This document shows positions 6,470 through 12,829 of a stretch of DNA of 12,829 bases, piece by piece. Location of the stretch: assembly GCA_964409645.1 (NCBI GenBank), contig CAYPEK010000116.1, positions 1 to 12,829 on the forward strand, written 5' to 3'. The position numbers and the translations under genes are program-made. The DNA is from CAYPEK01 sp964409645 (lineage in GTDB: Bacteria > UBP15 > UBA6099). Below the pieces are notes generated by a model that saw only the letters and a list, made by a program, of their open reading frames with translations, was not told the DNA's origin and searched no databases. Position 1 is the stretch's first letter. Each line of letters starts with the position of its first letter.

Positions 6470-6497
6470 CAATCGGCAGTTTTGCGCTAAAACTTTA
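6470..6497 (-). promoter_or_regulatory. Sigma-28 (FliA/SigD) promoter of flagellin
   Basis: On the minus strand TAAAGTTT (6490-6497), a 12-nt spacer, then GCCGATTG (6470-6477). The consensus is TAAAGTTT-N11-GCCGATAA, so the -35 matches fully, the -10 matches 6 of 8, and the spacer is one base longer. The expected start is near 6463, giving a leader of about 165 nt. The position upstream of flagellin makes this a confident call. Confidence 0.82.
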
Positions 6498-6647
6498 GGT
6501 TTTTTTTATATTCGTGGCGGTTTTGTCGGAAAAATAACGTGCCATAACTCTGAGTCGCTGAAAGCGGAAATCACAATTTAAATTTAGGTAATATTACTTA
6601 ATATAGCATGGCAGTTTCATCTTATTGTTTCGCATTCAAAATTCCTC
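6498..6647. other. Remainder of the flagellin / lipocalin divergent gap
   Basis: The gene-free gap runs from 6297 to 6720. Its flagellin side holds the leader hairpins and the sigma-28 promoter, and its right end holds the lipocalin promoter candidate. The stretch described here is AT-rich, with an 8-base T-run at 6500-6507. I see no ORF with a ribosome binding site, no RNA gene and no strong inverted repeat in it. Confidence 0.5.
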
Positions 6648-6656
6648 TGATAAAAT
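6648..6656 (+). promoter_or_regulatory. Possible extended -10 promoter of the lipocalin/HD unit
   Basis: TGATAAAAT is an extended -10 (TGn plus TAAAAT), predicting a start near 6663 and a leader of about 58 nt before ATG 6721. The -35 is poor; TTGTTT at 6625-6630 is 20 bases away. Extended -10 promoters often need little -35 match. Confidence 0.35.
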
Positions 6657-6720
6657 ATCGAGATGAAGGCCGGAGTGATTGGGCATATCGGTTAAAATGT
6701 CCGAAACACCGGAGGCGTCG

Positions 6721-7884
6721 ATGAAAATGTTAAGAAAGATTTATTTAGCGGCAGTGATTATTATCGGCATGGCCTGTGTGGCCCATGCGGCCGGGGAGCA
6801 GATGAAACCGTTGCAGTTTCCTCGCGACGCGGGCGGACACAAGGCAGGCACCGAATGGTGGTACATCAATGGACATCTGAAGGACGCATCAGGCAACGAA
6901 TATGGAATAATGGCCGCTTTTTTCAAGGTCGAGCAGATGGGAACGCGCGTTTACTTCGACATGCTCGGCATGACCGATGTTGCGAACGGCAAGCATTATT
7001 CGATAGCTGTTGCTGATAAGCAATCGGCGAAAATGGCTCGCGGCGTGATAGAATGGACGTTGAAAAACAATCCGGGAAATGCCAAAGCGAAAGAACTGCT
7101 TGATTATTACGATGCAAATGAGTCGCGGATCACGCTAGGCGGGCCGTTCGCGGTCAAGGACGATGTCCTGTACGTGAAATACGGAGAGAATTATCTGGAG
7201 CAGCCTTCGAAGGACAAACTCGACTTCGATGTCTATTACGCGTTTGATAATGTTAAAGTGAAGATGAATATGGTTGTGAAAAAGCCGCCCATGCTGACTG
7301 GCGGAAACGGCTGGATCGACATGGCATCCGGCGGAAAGTCCTATTATTATTCGCTGACACGAATCGATGCTTCCGGAACAATAACGATAGGCGACAGGGA
7401 AATACCCGTGTCGGGAATCGCGTGGATGGACCATCAGTGGGGCAATTGGGACCAGCGCAAGTTCAGGGGATGGGACTGGTTCTGCGTGCAGCTCGACAAC
7501 GGGATGGACTTCAACCTATTCAGCTTCCGGGGAGACGACGGGAAGCAGATAGACGCGACTGCAACTATTCTCGACGGAGATAAGACGATCGTGTCGAAGA
7601 AGATGCAGCTTGAATCCCATAAGACTTGGACTAATCCGCAGTCCGGCTCTGTGTATCCGCTCGATTGGACGATTCGGCTGCCGGAGCAGGACATCGCGTT
7701 CGAAATCTCGCCGGTGGTGACCGAACAGGAAATGTTCCTGATGCGCCAGTACGGCGCGATCTGGGAGGGCAACACTAGAGTCACAGCAACGGTGCGCGGC
7801 GAAAAAGTGTCAGGTATGGGTTACGCGGAACTGACCGGATACGCTCCCGGTATGACCGACATATTATCGAAGGCGGACAAGTGA
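6721..7884 (+). CDS. Secreted lipocalin-like protein, AttH/CrtC (carotenoid hydratase-like) family
   Basis: A protein of the AttH/CrtC lipocalin-like fold family, which includes carotenoid 1,2-hydratases but also many non-carotenoid members. I chose ATG 6721 (387 residues) because GGAGG at 6711-6715 precedes it by 5 bases and it starts a clean signal peptide (Lys/Arg start, hydrophobic 7-18, AHA cleavage near residue 23). The longer frame from a TTG at 6679 has neither. Family marks are GTEWWYINGHL (43-53) and GIAWMDHQWGNWD (232-244, with D237-H238), followed by WDWFCVQLDNGMDFNLFSFR. Two tandem lipocalin-like barrels are expected, roughly residues 30-200 and 200-387. Export suggests a periplasmic role binding or modifying a hydrophobic molecule. 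No carotenoid genes are nearby, so a crtC name is not justified. The HD-domain gene follows 6 bases later. Confidence 0.85.
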   Translation: MKMLRKIYLAAVIIIGMACVAHAAGEQMKPLQFPRDAGGHKAGTEWWYINGHLKDASGNEYGIMAAFFKVEQMGTRVYFDMLGMTDVANGKHYSIAVADKQSAKMARGVIEWTLKNNPGNAKAKELLDYYDANESRITLGGPFAVKDDVLYVKYGENYLEQPSKDKLDFDVYYAFDNVKVKMNMVVKKPPMLTGGNGWIDMASGGKSYYYSLTRIDASGTITIGDREIPVSGIAWMDHQWGNWDQRKFRGWDWFCVQLDNGMDFNLFSFRGDDGKQIDATATILDGDKTIVSKKMQLESHKTWTNPQSGSVYPLDWTIRLPEQDIAFEISPVVTEQEMFLMRQYGAIWEGNTRVTATVRGEKVSGMGYAELTGYAPGMTDILSKADK

Positions 7885-7890
7885 GGGTAT

Positions 7891-8451
7891 ATGGTTGACA
7901 AAAAGAAACTAATCGACAAAACGCTCGAATACGGTTTCGAGTTTGGATTGAACCACTCGAACAGGATACTTCACCTCGTTTCCGAACTCGCGCAGGGGAA
8001 ACAGTACGATGAAGACGCGGTCTGGATCGCGGCTCACCTGCACGACTGGGGCGGTTATGCGCCGTGGCTCACTCCGGGAGTGGATCATGTTGTGCGCTCG
8101 GTGGAAGTCGCGGGTGAATATCTCGCGGCGGAGGGCTGCGAACCTGAGTTGGCCGAGCTCGTGATCGAATGTATTAAATATCATCACGGCGGCCCGGCGG
8201 AACGCTCGTTCGAGTCCAAGCTGTTCGCGGACGCAGACGCGATCGAACTTCTCGGCGCGATGGGTTTCGCACGTGTGTTTTCGATGAACCACCGGAACCT
8301 GAAAACGGGCATCGCCGCGCTCGAAAAATTTCGTGAAATGAGTATCGCCGCGATCTCGCTCGATCAGTCGCGCGCGATAGCCGAAAAGCGCGTCGCGGAA
8401 ATGGACGCAATGATTAAATCTTTCAGAGAACAGTCGTTCGGTTTGCTTTGA
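7891..8451 (+). CDS. HD-domain phosphohydrolase
   Basis: A 186-residue soluble protein of the HD metal-dependent phosphohydrolase superfamily. The metal-binding pattern is visible: H22 (LNHSNRIL), H51-D52 (AAHLHDWGG), H98-H99 (KYHHGG) and a distal D114/D116 (DADAIELLG). This fits small stand-alone HD hydrolases acting on nucleotides or other phosphorylated metabolites; the substrate cannot be read. The HD-WGGYAPW stretch after the catalytic Asp is Trp-rich and may shape the pocket. There is no signal peptide, so it is cytoplasmic. The start ATG 7891 follows the lipocalin stop by 6 bases, with GAGGG at 7884-7888 as a very close Shine-Dalgarno, so the two genes are probably one operon. It is convergent with the LmeA-like gene, with 27 bases between. 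Confidence 0.85.
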   Translation: MVDKKKLIDKTLEYGFEFGLNHSNRILHLVSELAQGKQYDEDAVWIAAHLHDWGGYAPWLTPGVDHVVRSVEVAGEYLAAEGCEPELAELVIECIKYHHGGPAERSFESKLFADADAIELLGAMGFARVFSMNHRNLKTGIAALEKFREMSIAAISLDQSRAIAEKRVAEMDAMIKSFREQSFGLL

Positions 8452-8478
8452 AGCTTAACTGACTGGGGTGCGTTCGGT

Positions 8479-9321
8479 TTACTTCTTTTTTTCTTCGTCT
8501 TCCGAAGGTGAGAGTTTCGCTTCTATCGCGCTCATTTTTTCCGTAACGATTTCCTTCAGCTTTTTCCTCTCCGGTTTCGGCTTTGGTTCCGCGATTATTG
8601 TTCCGTAGAGATCGATGTGTCCGCTGTCCATGCAGATATTTTCGAACGACGCCTTGAGCTTGACTGATGTCAGCGGACCGCCCTCTGTCTTATTCAGAAT
8701 CTTGTTTATTTCCGATGCTGTCAGGATCGGGTTGACCAGCCTGAGCACGACGCGCAGAAACGGGCGCTCGGGACCTATGCCGAATGTTTTTACGTGTTTG
8801 AGATCGAGCGCTACGTTTTTATCTCCGTCGAGTATGAGGCAGCCGCTCAACGAGAACGGGTCGTCGAGGTTCAGCGCCTCTGCAATCGCGAACGATCTTC
8901 TCAGGGTCACTGCTTCCGGCTCGATCTGTACCGTGATGCCTCTCATCAGCGGGCTGCGGTCGAGTACGTAGTCCTGAATATCCTCGTCGAGAATGCGGAT
9001 CGTCCAGTTTGCAATCTCCGCACCGTACACTCTCGCGTCATTGCGCACGAATGTATGAAACGGCGAAAATCTGAAGTTTTCCACTTCGATGCGGAACGAT
9101 TCGAGCTTGATCGCGCCTGTCGGCAGGCCGCGCATCTCGACCACTACCTTGTCGCACAAGCCTTTGAAAATGAAGTTGAACCGGGACGCGGTGAACTTCA
9201 CCGTTGCCGCTTCGAGGCCGGCGATTTTGTCCATGAGCTGCTTTTCGAGCGATTTTTCTATCGGTGCAAATGGATCGAGCCCCAGAATCGCGCTGATGAG
9301 AATGTAGAAGTAAACCCGCAT
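8479..9321 (-). CDS. LmeA-like (DUF2993) putative phospholipid-binding protein
   Basis: A 280-residue protein with a short hydrophobic N-terminus (YFYILISAILGL), perhaps a weak signal or anchor. Its core resembles the DUF2993/LmeA family: an early amphipathic helix, then TASRFNFIFKGLCDKVVVEM (about residues 44-63), then IKLESFRIEVENFRFSP, then a strand-helix region (IRILDEDIQDYV) and ITVQIEPEAVTL. Known members bind phospholipid; mycobacterial LmeA supports lipomannan maturation. The C-terminus from about 243 is charged and Lys/Pro-rich, ending EDEEKKK, and looks disordered. The ATG at 9321 has GGAG at 9326-9329. It lies 55 bases after the deacetylase on the same strand, probably in one operon. 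Family assignment rests on pattern similarity only, and the role is inferred. Confidence 0.68.
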   Translation of the reverse strand: MRVYFYILISAILGLDPFAPIEKSLEKQLMDKIAGLEAATVKFTASRFNFIFKGLCDKVVVEMRGLPTGAIKLESFRIEVENFRFSPFHTFVRNDARVYGAEIANWTIRILDEDIQDYVLDRSPLMRGITVQIEPEAVTLRRSFAIAEALNLDDPFSLSGCLILDGDKNVALDLKHVKTFGIGPERPFLRVVLRLVNPILTASEINKILNKTEGGPLTSVKLKASFENICMDSGHIDLYGTIIAEPKPKPERKKLKEIVTEKMSAIEAKLSPSEDEEKKK

Positions 9322-9376
9322 TTATCTCCGCCGTCCCGTTGCCGCTTTCCACGCGGCAAATCCTTCATGAATGGGG

Positions 9377-10138
9377 TCAGTTGAGCAGGTCGCGCGGCCC
9401 GATGGAGCGGAACCGTTCGACGACGAACTCCGGCGCGTACACGCCCGATATCGCCTGAACGACCGGATCAAACGGTATCTTGTTTATCGTATCGACGACT
9501 TGTTTCTGCTTCGAGGTCAGCATGTGCGTCGTCTGGCTCTCGTGCGTGAAGAAAGCGTCGTATTTTTTCCTGAACAGTGTGCCGACAGGAATGAAAGTAT
9601 TAGCTCTCTTTGCGGGTGAGTCGAACAGCAGCATTTCCGTACACTGGTACGGATCGAGTCCTTCCTGAATGTGCTCAGGGAAGTAGTGCGGCAGAAGCGC
9701 GAACGCATTCGCGCGCAGAGTCGCCAGCGCGCATGCGTGATGGTCGGGGTGGTGCGAGTAATCCGGCATCGAAGGATCGAACGTCAGCAGGAGCGCGGGC
9801 TTGTGCTCGCGGATCAGTCTCATGATCTGTCCCTGAAGTTCGAGGCTTGCCGTAAGTTCGCCGTCCGGATGATCTAGGAAAACCGTATCCGCGACGCCGA
9901 GAATTTCGTTTGCTTTGCGCTGCTCGGTGCGCCGCAAGCGCGTCAGTTCGCCGGGTGAAATGTTGCGGTCGAGTGTGCCTTTCTCGCCCCGCGTGCAAAC
10001 GACGTACACCACGTCGGCGCCCTGAAGCGAAAGCCGGTGCACGAACGCGCCGCAGTAGTAGTCGGCGTCGTCCGGGTGTGCCTGAACTACGAGCACTTTC
10101 TTTTTCGCATATCTTTTATAATTAAATAACAAATCCAT
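9377..10138 (-). CDS. PIG-L / LmbE family deacetylase
   Basis: A zinc-dependent N-deacetylase fold of 253 residues, of the family that includes MshB, BshB and PIG-L, which remove acetyl from GlcNAc-type substrates. The N-terminal motif is AHPDDADYYCG (20-30): H21 and D24 are the expected zinc ligands and D23 the general base. The second motif HPDHHA (130-135) gives the third ligand, H133. The usual PDDxE glutamate is replaced by Asp (D26). TRGEKG (49-54) and RRTEQRKANEILGV (69-82) are also typical. There is no signal peptide, so it is cytoplasmic. The ATG at 10138 follows AAGGTGAT (10145-10152). It heads the probable two-gene unit with the LmeA-like gene. The true substrate (a thiol precursor, glycolipid or sugar) is unknown; no bacillithiol or mycothiol genes are adjacent. 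Confidence 0.9.
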   Translation of the reverse strand: MDLLFNYKRYAKKKVLVVQAHPDDADYYCGAFVHRLSLQGADVVYVVCTRGEKGTLDRNISPGELTRLRRTEQRKANEILGVADTVFLDHPDGELTASLELQGQIMRLIREHKPALLLTFDPSMPDYSHHPDHHACALATLRANAFALLPHYFPEHIQEGLDPYQCTEMLLFDSPAKRANTFIPVGTLFRKKYDAFFTHESQTTHMLTSKQKQVVDTINKIPFDPVVQAISGVYAPEFVVERFRSIGPRDLLN

Positions 10139-10173
10139 CTTTTATCACCTTGCCTTCCTTTTCAGAAAATCTA

Positions 10174-10182
10174 TTGTATCAA
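10174..10182 (-). promoter_or_regulatory. Extended -10 promoter of the deacetylase/LmeA-like unit
   Basis: TGATACAAT on the minus strand is an extended -10 (TGn plus TACAAT), predicting a start near 10167 and a leader of about 29 nt. The -35 region is only loosely matched (TTGTTG with a long spacer). Confidence 0.42.
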
Positions 10183-10270
10183 ATCACCGGGTATAAACAA
10201 CAAAAATCAATATTTGGTTCCGTCCGGATTTCGACGTTTAGACAATAAAATGATGTCACCCTGTTTTTAT

Positions 10271-10280
10271 TCGCGCGCGA
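10271..10280. repeat. Palindrome TCGCGCGCGA in the divergent promoter region
   Basis: A perfect 10-bp palindrome immediately upstream of the GH3 -10 candidate, inside its core promoter spacer. It could be an operator, but a 10-bp CG repeat in GC-rich DNA may be chance. Confidence 0.25.
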
Positions 10281-10287
10281 TTTCAAA

Positions 10288-10293
10288 TATAAT
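10288..10293 (+). promoter_or_regulatory. Possible -10 element of the GH3 gene
   Basis: A perfect TATAAT, 55 bases upstream of ATG 10343. The -35 region (T-rich, about 10264-10270) is weak. The predicted start near 10300 would put the whole GC-rich leader structure into the mRNA. Confidence 0.42.
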
Positions 10294-10306
10294 AAGCGTC
10301 TGAAAA

Positions 10307-10336
10307 CGGCGGGTGCGACGCCCGCCGGCGGGGGTG
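10307..10336 (+). promoter_or_regulatory. GC-rich leader with two mutually exclusive hairpins over the GH3 ribosome binding site
   Basis: Segment A CGGCGGG (10307-10313) pairs perfectly with segment B CCCGCCG (10321-10327), 7 bp with a 7-nt loop. Segment B also pairs with segment C: CCCGCCGGCGGG (10321-10332) is a perfect palindrome. The only Shine-Dalgarno-like run, GGGGGTG (10330-10336), is in or next to C. Pairing A-B frees it; pairing B-C hides it. Function is inferred. Confidence 0.45.
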
Positions 10337-10342
10337 TCCATA

Positions 10343-12829
10343 ATGAAAAAACTCGTAATATCCATCGCATCACTTGTATTGATAGTTTCTTTTCTCTCCG
10401 CGCCTTCTTTCGGTGCGGAAAGAAAGATGAAACCGCCGAAATTCCCGTTCCTCGATGTGTCTCTTCCTCAGGAGGAGCGGCTCAAAGACCTTATGTCGCG
10501 CCTGACGCTCGAAGAGAAGATCGGGCTGATGAACGAGGAGGCCGCGCCTGTTCCGAGGCTCGGCATCAATAATTACAAATACTGGAGCGAGGCGCTCCAC
10601 GGCGTTATGGGTGGCGGATTCACGGTTTTTCCGCAGGCTATCGCAATGGCGTCCACGTGGGACCCCGACCTCGTATTTCAGGTGACTACCGCGATATCGG
10701 ACGAAGGCCGCGCGGCGATCAACCGTGACAAATACATGTTCGGCTATCCCGGCTACCATTATCTCGATTTCTGGTCGCCGAACGTCAACATGGCGCGCGA
10801 CCCGCGCTGGGGCCGCACACCCGAGGCGTACGGCGAGGACCCTTGGCTGTCCAGCCGCATAGCCGTGGCTTTCGTGAAGGGCCTTCAGGGCAACGACCCG
10901 AAATACATCAAGGCGGCGGCGACATGCAAACACTTCGCTGTAAATAACGAGGAGCGGATAAGACTACAGGGCGGCGCGATTGTCTCCGAGCGCGCGCTCC
11001 GCGAATACTATTTCCCTGTGTTCGAAGCGTGCGTCGAAGAGGCGAACGCGCAGTCGATTATGGGCGCTTACAACACGCTCAACGGCGTCCCGTGCAACGC
11101 GAACAAATGGCTGCTGACGGATGTGCTGCGCGGCGAGTGGGGTTTCAACGGCTACGTCGTGACTGACTGCGGCGTGCCGATGCTGATGTACGAAAGGCAC
11201 TTCTACGCGAGGACGAAACCCGAGGCGGCGGCATTCGGCGTCCGCGCGGGCGCCGACATCGAGTGCGGCAGCGAAAGATATTACACTCAGTATCTCAAAC
11301 CGGCACTCGAGCAGGGGCTTCTCACCGAGGAGGACATCGACCGCTCGATAGCCAACCTCATGCGCGTGCGGTTCCGGCTCGGAATGTTCGACCCGCCTGA
11401 GATCAACCCTTACAACAAAATATCGCCGAAGGTGATCGGGTCTCCCGAGCATCAGGAACTCGCACGGCAGGTATCCCGCGAGTCCATCGTCCTGCTGAAG
11501 AACGAGAAGGTAAAAGGCGTGCCGATGCTCCCACTCGACACATCGAAAATCAAGTCGATCGGCGTTGTCGGCTCCAACTCGGCTGTGATGACATACGGCG
11601 ACTACACAGGCGAACCGAAAAACAAGCCTGTCACACCGCTCGAAGGCATAATCGACCGCGCGGGCGCCGGAATCAAAGTCATTCAGGGGAGATGGTCGTC
11701 GCTGCCTGTCGAACTCGACTATGTGATGCTCGACGGCAACAACCTCCAGCCGGTCGCCGGCAAGAGCATTGGCGGCTTCGAGTCCGAATTCTTCTCGAAT
11801 CCTGATTTGAAAGGCACGCCGATCGCCACCGGATATGAAAACGTTATCAGTTTCGACGGGTCCGGCATGCCCACGAGCCTCAAAGAAGGATCGTCCGCGA
11901 GATGGAGCGGAAAGCTGCTCCCCGGGATCGACGGAATCTACTACTTCTCGGTCGAGGCGCAGGGTACGTTCAAGCTCGTGGTGGACGGCCGCGAGGTGAT
12001 ATCCTACAAAGCGCCCGCGAAGAAAGCGCCTGCAAAAAAACAGGCCGCGCCCGCGAAGGACAAGACTAAACAGGCCGGGCCGTACATTCCCGCTGAAGAG
12101 AAGGTTGTCGTGCTGAAGGGCGCGGCGTTTCTCGAAGGCGGAAAACCCGTTGCGATACGGCTCGAGTACAAGCCCGCCGGCGGTGCGCCGCTCGCGCGGC
12201 TGAAATGGGCGCCCGTCGTTCAGAGAAATGCGCGCGAGCGCGCGAGCGAATACGACGCGGTGATGAACAGCGACGTGGTTGTCGCCGTCATGGGCTACTA
12301 TAAAGAGGACGAACGCGAAAGCACCGATCGCGAGACGCTGGACCTCCCGGACGGTCAGGAGGAATACATCGCCGCGGTGCGCGCGGTGAACCCGAACGTC
12401 GTCGTCGTACTCATAGCCGGCAGCCCGGTGTCGTTCAACCGCACCGTGGCGAGCGTGCCCGCGATCATCGACGCGTGGTACCCGGGAGAGCAGGGCGGAA
12501 ACGCCATCGCGGATGTGCTTTTCGGCGACTACAACCCCGCCGGACGCCTCCCGTTCACGTTCTACAAGAGCGTGGACGACCTGCCGCCTTTCGACGACTA
12601 CGAAGTCTCAAAGGGCCGCACGTACATGTACTTCAAAAAGAAACCGATTTACCCGTTCGGTTACGGGCTAAGCTATACGAAATTCGAATATTCCGGACTG
12701 ACGATCGACAAACCAGAGGCGGGCAGGGAAGATACGGTTAACGTGAGCTTCAAAGTGAAAAACGTGGGCGGGCGCGACGGGGACGAAGTCGTGCAGTTGT
12801 ACGTCCGCGACGTTGAGTCGAGCGTGCAG
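10343..12829 (+). CDS. Secreted glycoside hydrolase family 3 (beta-glucosidase/beta-xylosidase type) with PA14 insert, 3'-truncated
   Basis: The frame is open from ATG 10343 to the last base (829 codons). Family 3 enzymes remove terminal beta-linked sugars by a retaining mechanism. A signal peptide spans residues 1-25 (KK, then a hydrophobic run, ending SFGA). The TIM-barrel domain carries the xylosidase-like motifs WSEALHGV, MARDPRWGRTPEAYGED, KHF (196-198) and YVVTDCGV with nucleophile D275; the TDC/SDC form is common in xylosidase-like members. The second domain carries the candidate acid/base E659 in KEDERESTDRETLDLP. A PA14 domain (about 477-625) is inserted between, and it holds a Lys/Ala/Pro-rich stretch at 556-577. 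The window ends in the fibronectin-III-like domain (GDEVVQLYVRD). Probably periplasmic or secreted. The exact sugar specificity is uncertain. Confidence 0.93.
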   Translation, partial: MKKLVISIASLVLIVSFLSAPSFGAERKMKPPKFPFLDVSLPQEERLKDLMSRLTLEEKIGLMNEEAAPVPRLGINNYKYWSEALHGVMGGGFTVFPQAIAMASTWDPDLVFQVTTAISDEGRAAINRDKYMFGYPGYHYLDFWSPNVNMARDPRWGRTPEAYGEDPWLSSRIAVAFVKGLQGNDPKYIKAAATCKHFAVNNEERIRLQGGAIVSERALREYYFPVFEACVEEANAQSIMGAYNTLNGVPCNANKWLLTDVLRGEWGFNGYVVTDCGVPMLMYERHFYARTKPEAAAFGVRAGADIECGSERYYTQYLKPALEQGLLTEEDIDRSIANLMRVRFRLGMFDPPEINPYNKISPKVIGSPEHQELARQVSRESIVLLKNEKVKGVPMLPLDTSKIKSIGVVGSNSAVMTYGDYTGEPKNKPVTPLEGIIDRAGAGIKVIQGRWSSLPVELDYVMLDGNNLQPVAGKSIGGFESEFFSNPDLKGTPIATGYENVISFDGSGMPTSLKEGSSARWSGKLLPGIDGIYYFSVEAQGTFKLVVDGREVISYKAPAKKAPAKKQAAPAKDKTKQAGPYIPAEEKVVVLKGAAFLEGGKPVAIRLEYKPAGGAPLARLKWAPVVQRNARERASEYDAVMNSDVVVAVMGYYKEDERESTDRETLDLPDGQEEYIAAVRAVNPNVVVVLIAGSPVSFNRTVASVPAIIDAWYPGEQGGNAIADVLFGDYNPAGRLPFTFYKSVDDLPPFDDYEVSKGRTYMYFKKKPIYPFGYGLSYTKFEYSGLTIDKPEAGREDTVNVSFKVKNVGGRDGDEVVQLYVRDVESSVQ
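12011..12058 (+). repeat. In-frame direct repeat coding the Lys/Ala/Pro-rich insert
   Basis: The 12-mer GCGCCCGCGAAG occurs at 12011-12022 and again at 12047-12058, 36 bases apart and in the same frame, each coding APAK. A degenerate copy (GCGCCTGCAAAA, 12026-12037) lies between. This looks like slippage-driven growth of a linker within the PA14 domain. Confidence 0.6.

Noticed and set aside
6478..6509. AGTTTT/AAAACT hairpin followed by a T-run, considered as a plus-strand terminator
   Set aside because: No plus-strand gene reads into it and it coincides with the flagellin sigma-28 promoter, which explains most of the sequence.
6679..6720. Upstream extension of the lipocalin-like gene from a TTG
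   Set aside because: It lacks a Shine-Dalgarno and would put 14 polar residues before a clean signal peptide that has its own well-spaced GGAGG.
6763..6783. Lipobox at Cys19 of the lipocalin-like protein
   Set aside because: The residues before the Cys (G-M-A) do not fit a lipobox, and a signal peptidase I site (AHA) follows directly.
6721..7884. Naming the lipocalin-like gene crtC
   Set aside because: The family also contains many non-carotenoid proteins and no carotenoid biosynthesis gene is in the window.
10370..11452. Two minus-strand frames of 187 and 162 codons
   Set aside because: Both lie antisense to the GH3 coding sequence, whose motifs are unambiguous; the compositions are His/Arg-rich shadows.
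1..12829. CRISPR arrays, tRNA or rRNA genes, insertion sequences, prophage
   Set aside because: No regularly spaced repeats, no cloverleaf or rRNA-like sequence, and no transposase or integrase frame were recognised on either strand.

Overview
The window reads as ordinary chromosomal DNA of a motile, probably diderm (Gram-negative type) environmental bacterium of moderately high GC. The clues are a site-2 protease with two PDZ domains, several signal-peptide proteins typical of diderms, and a flagellin with its own sigma-28 promoter. The phylum cannot be fixed from the sequence. Several products (lipocalin-like AttH/CrtC family protein, LmeA-like protein, PIG-L deacetylase, glycoside hydrolase family 3 enzyme with a PA14 insert) are often met in uncultured or candidate-phylum genomes. 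No RNA genes, CRISPR arrays, insertion sequences or phage genes were seen.

Layout. 1-2.9 kb (+): a translation and envelope cluster made of the 3' part of pyrH, frr, a translationally coupled 78-residue PASTA-like ORF, a structured 170-nt gap, then rseP. The uppS-cdsA-dxr genes that commonly sit between frr and rseP are absent. 2.9-3.3 kb (+): a short YdjM/DUF457 membrane-associated hydrolase-like gene. 3.3-5.05 kb (-): a CstA-family peptide/carbon-starvation transporter. 5.05-6.5 kb (-): a flagellin gene with an intrinsic terminator downstream, and upstream a long leader with stacked hairpins and a close match to the sigma-28 promoter consensus. 6.7-8.45 kb (+): a two-gene unit of a secreted lipocalin-like (AttH/CrtC family) protein and an HD-domain phosphohydrolase. 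8.48-10.14 kb (-): a PIG-L/LmbE-type deacetylase followed by an LmeA-like (DUF2993) lipid-binding protein. 10.34 kb to the end (+): a secreted glycoside hydrolase family 3 enzyme with a PA14 insertion, cut by the window end inside its fibronectin-III-like domain.

How the genes fit together. The first block serves nucleotide supply, ribosome recycling and envelope stress proteolysis. CstA and the GH3 enzyme point to scavenging of peptides and plant-type oligosaccharides. The lipocalin/HD and deacetylase/LmeA-like pairs suggest lipid or envelope chemistry, but their substrates cannot be read from sequence.

The most interesting non-coding signals are three leader regions. The flagellin leader has its Shine-Dalgarno in the loop of a perfect hairpin, plus an upstream hairpin with GGA in its loop, an arrangement known for CsrA-controlled flagellin mRNAs. 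The GH3 leader has three GC-rich segments that can form two mutually exclusive hairpins, one of which hides the ribosome binding site. The rseP leader has a hairpin abutting and partly covering the Shine-Dalgarno. No clearly new multi-gene system was found.
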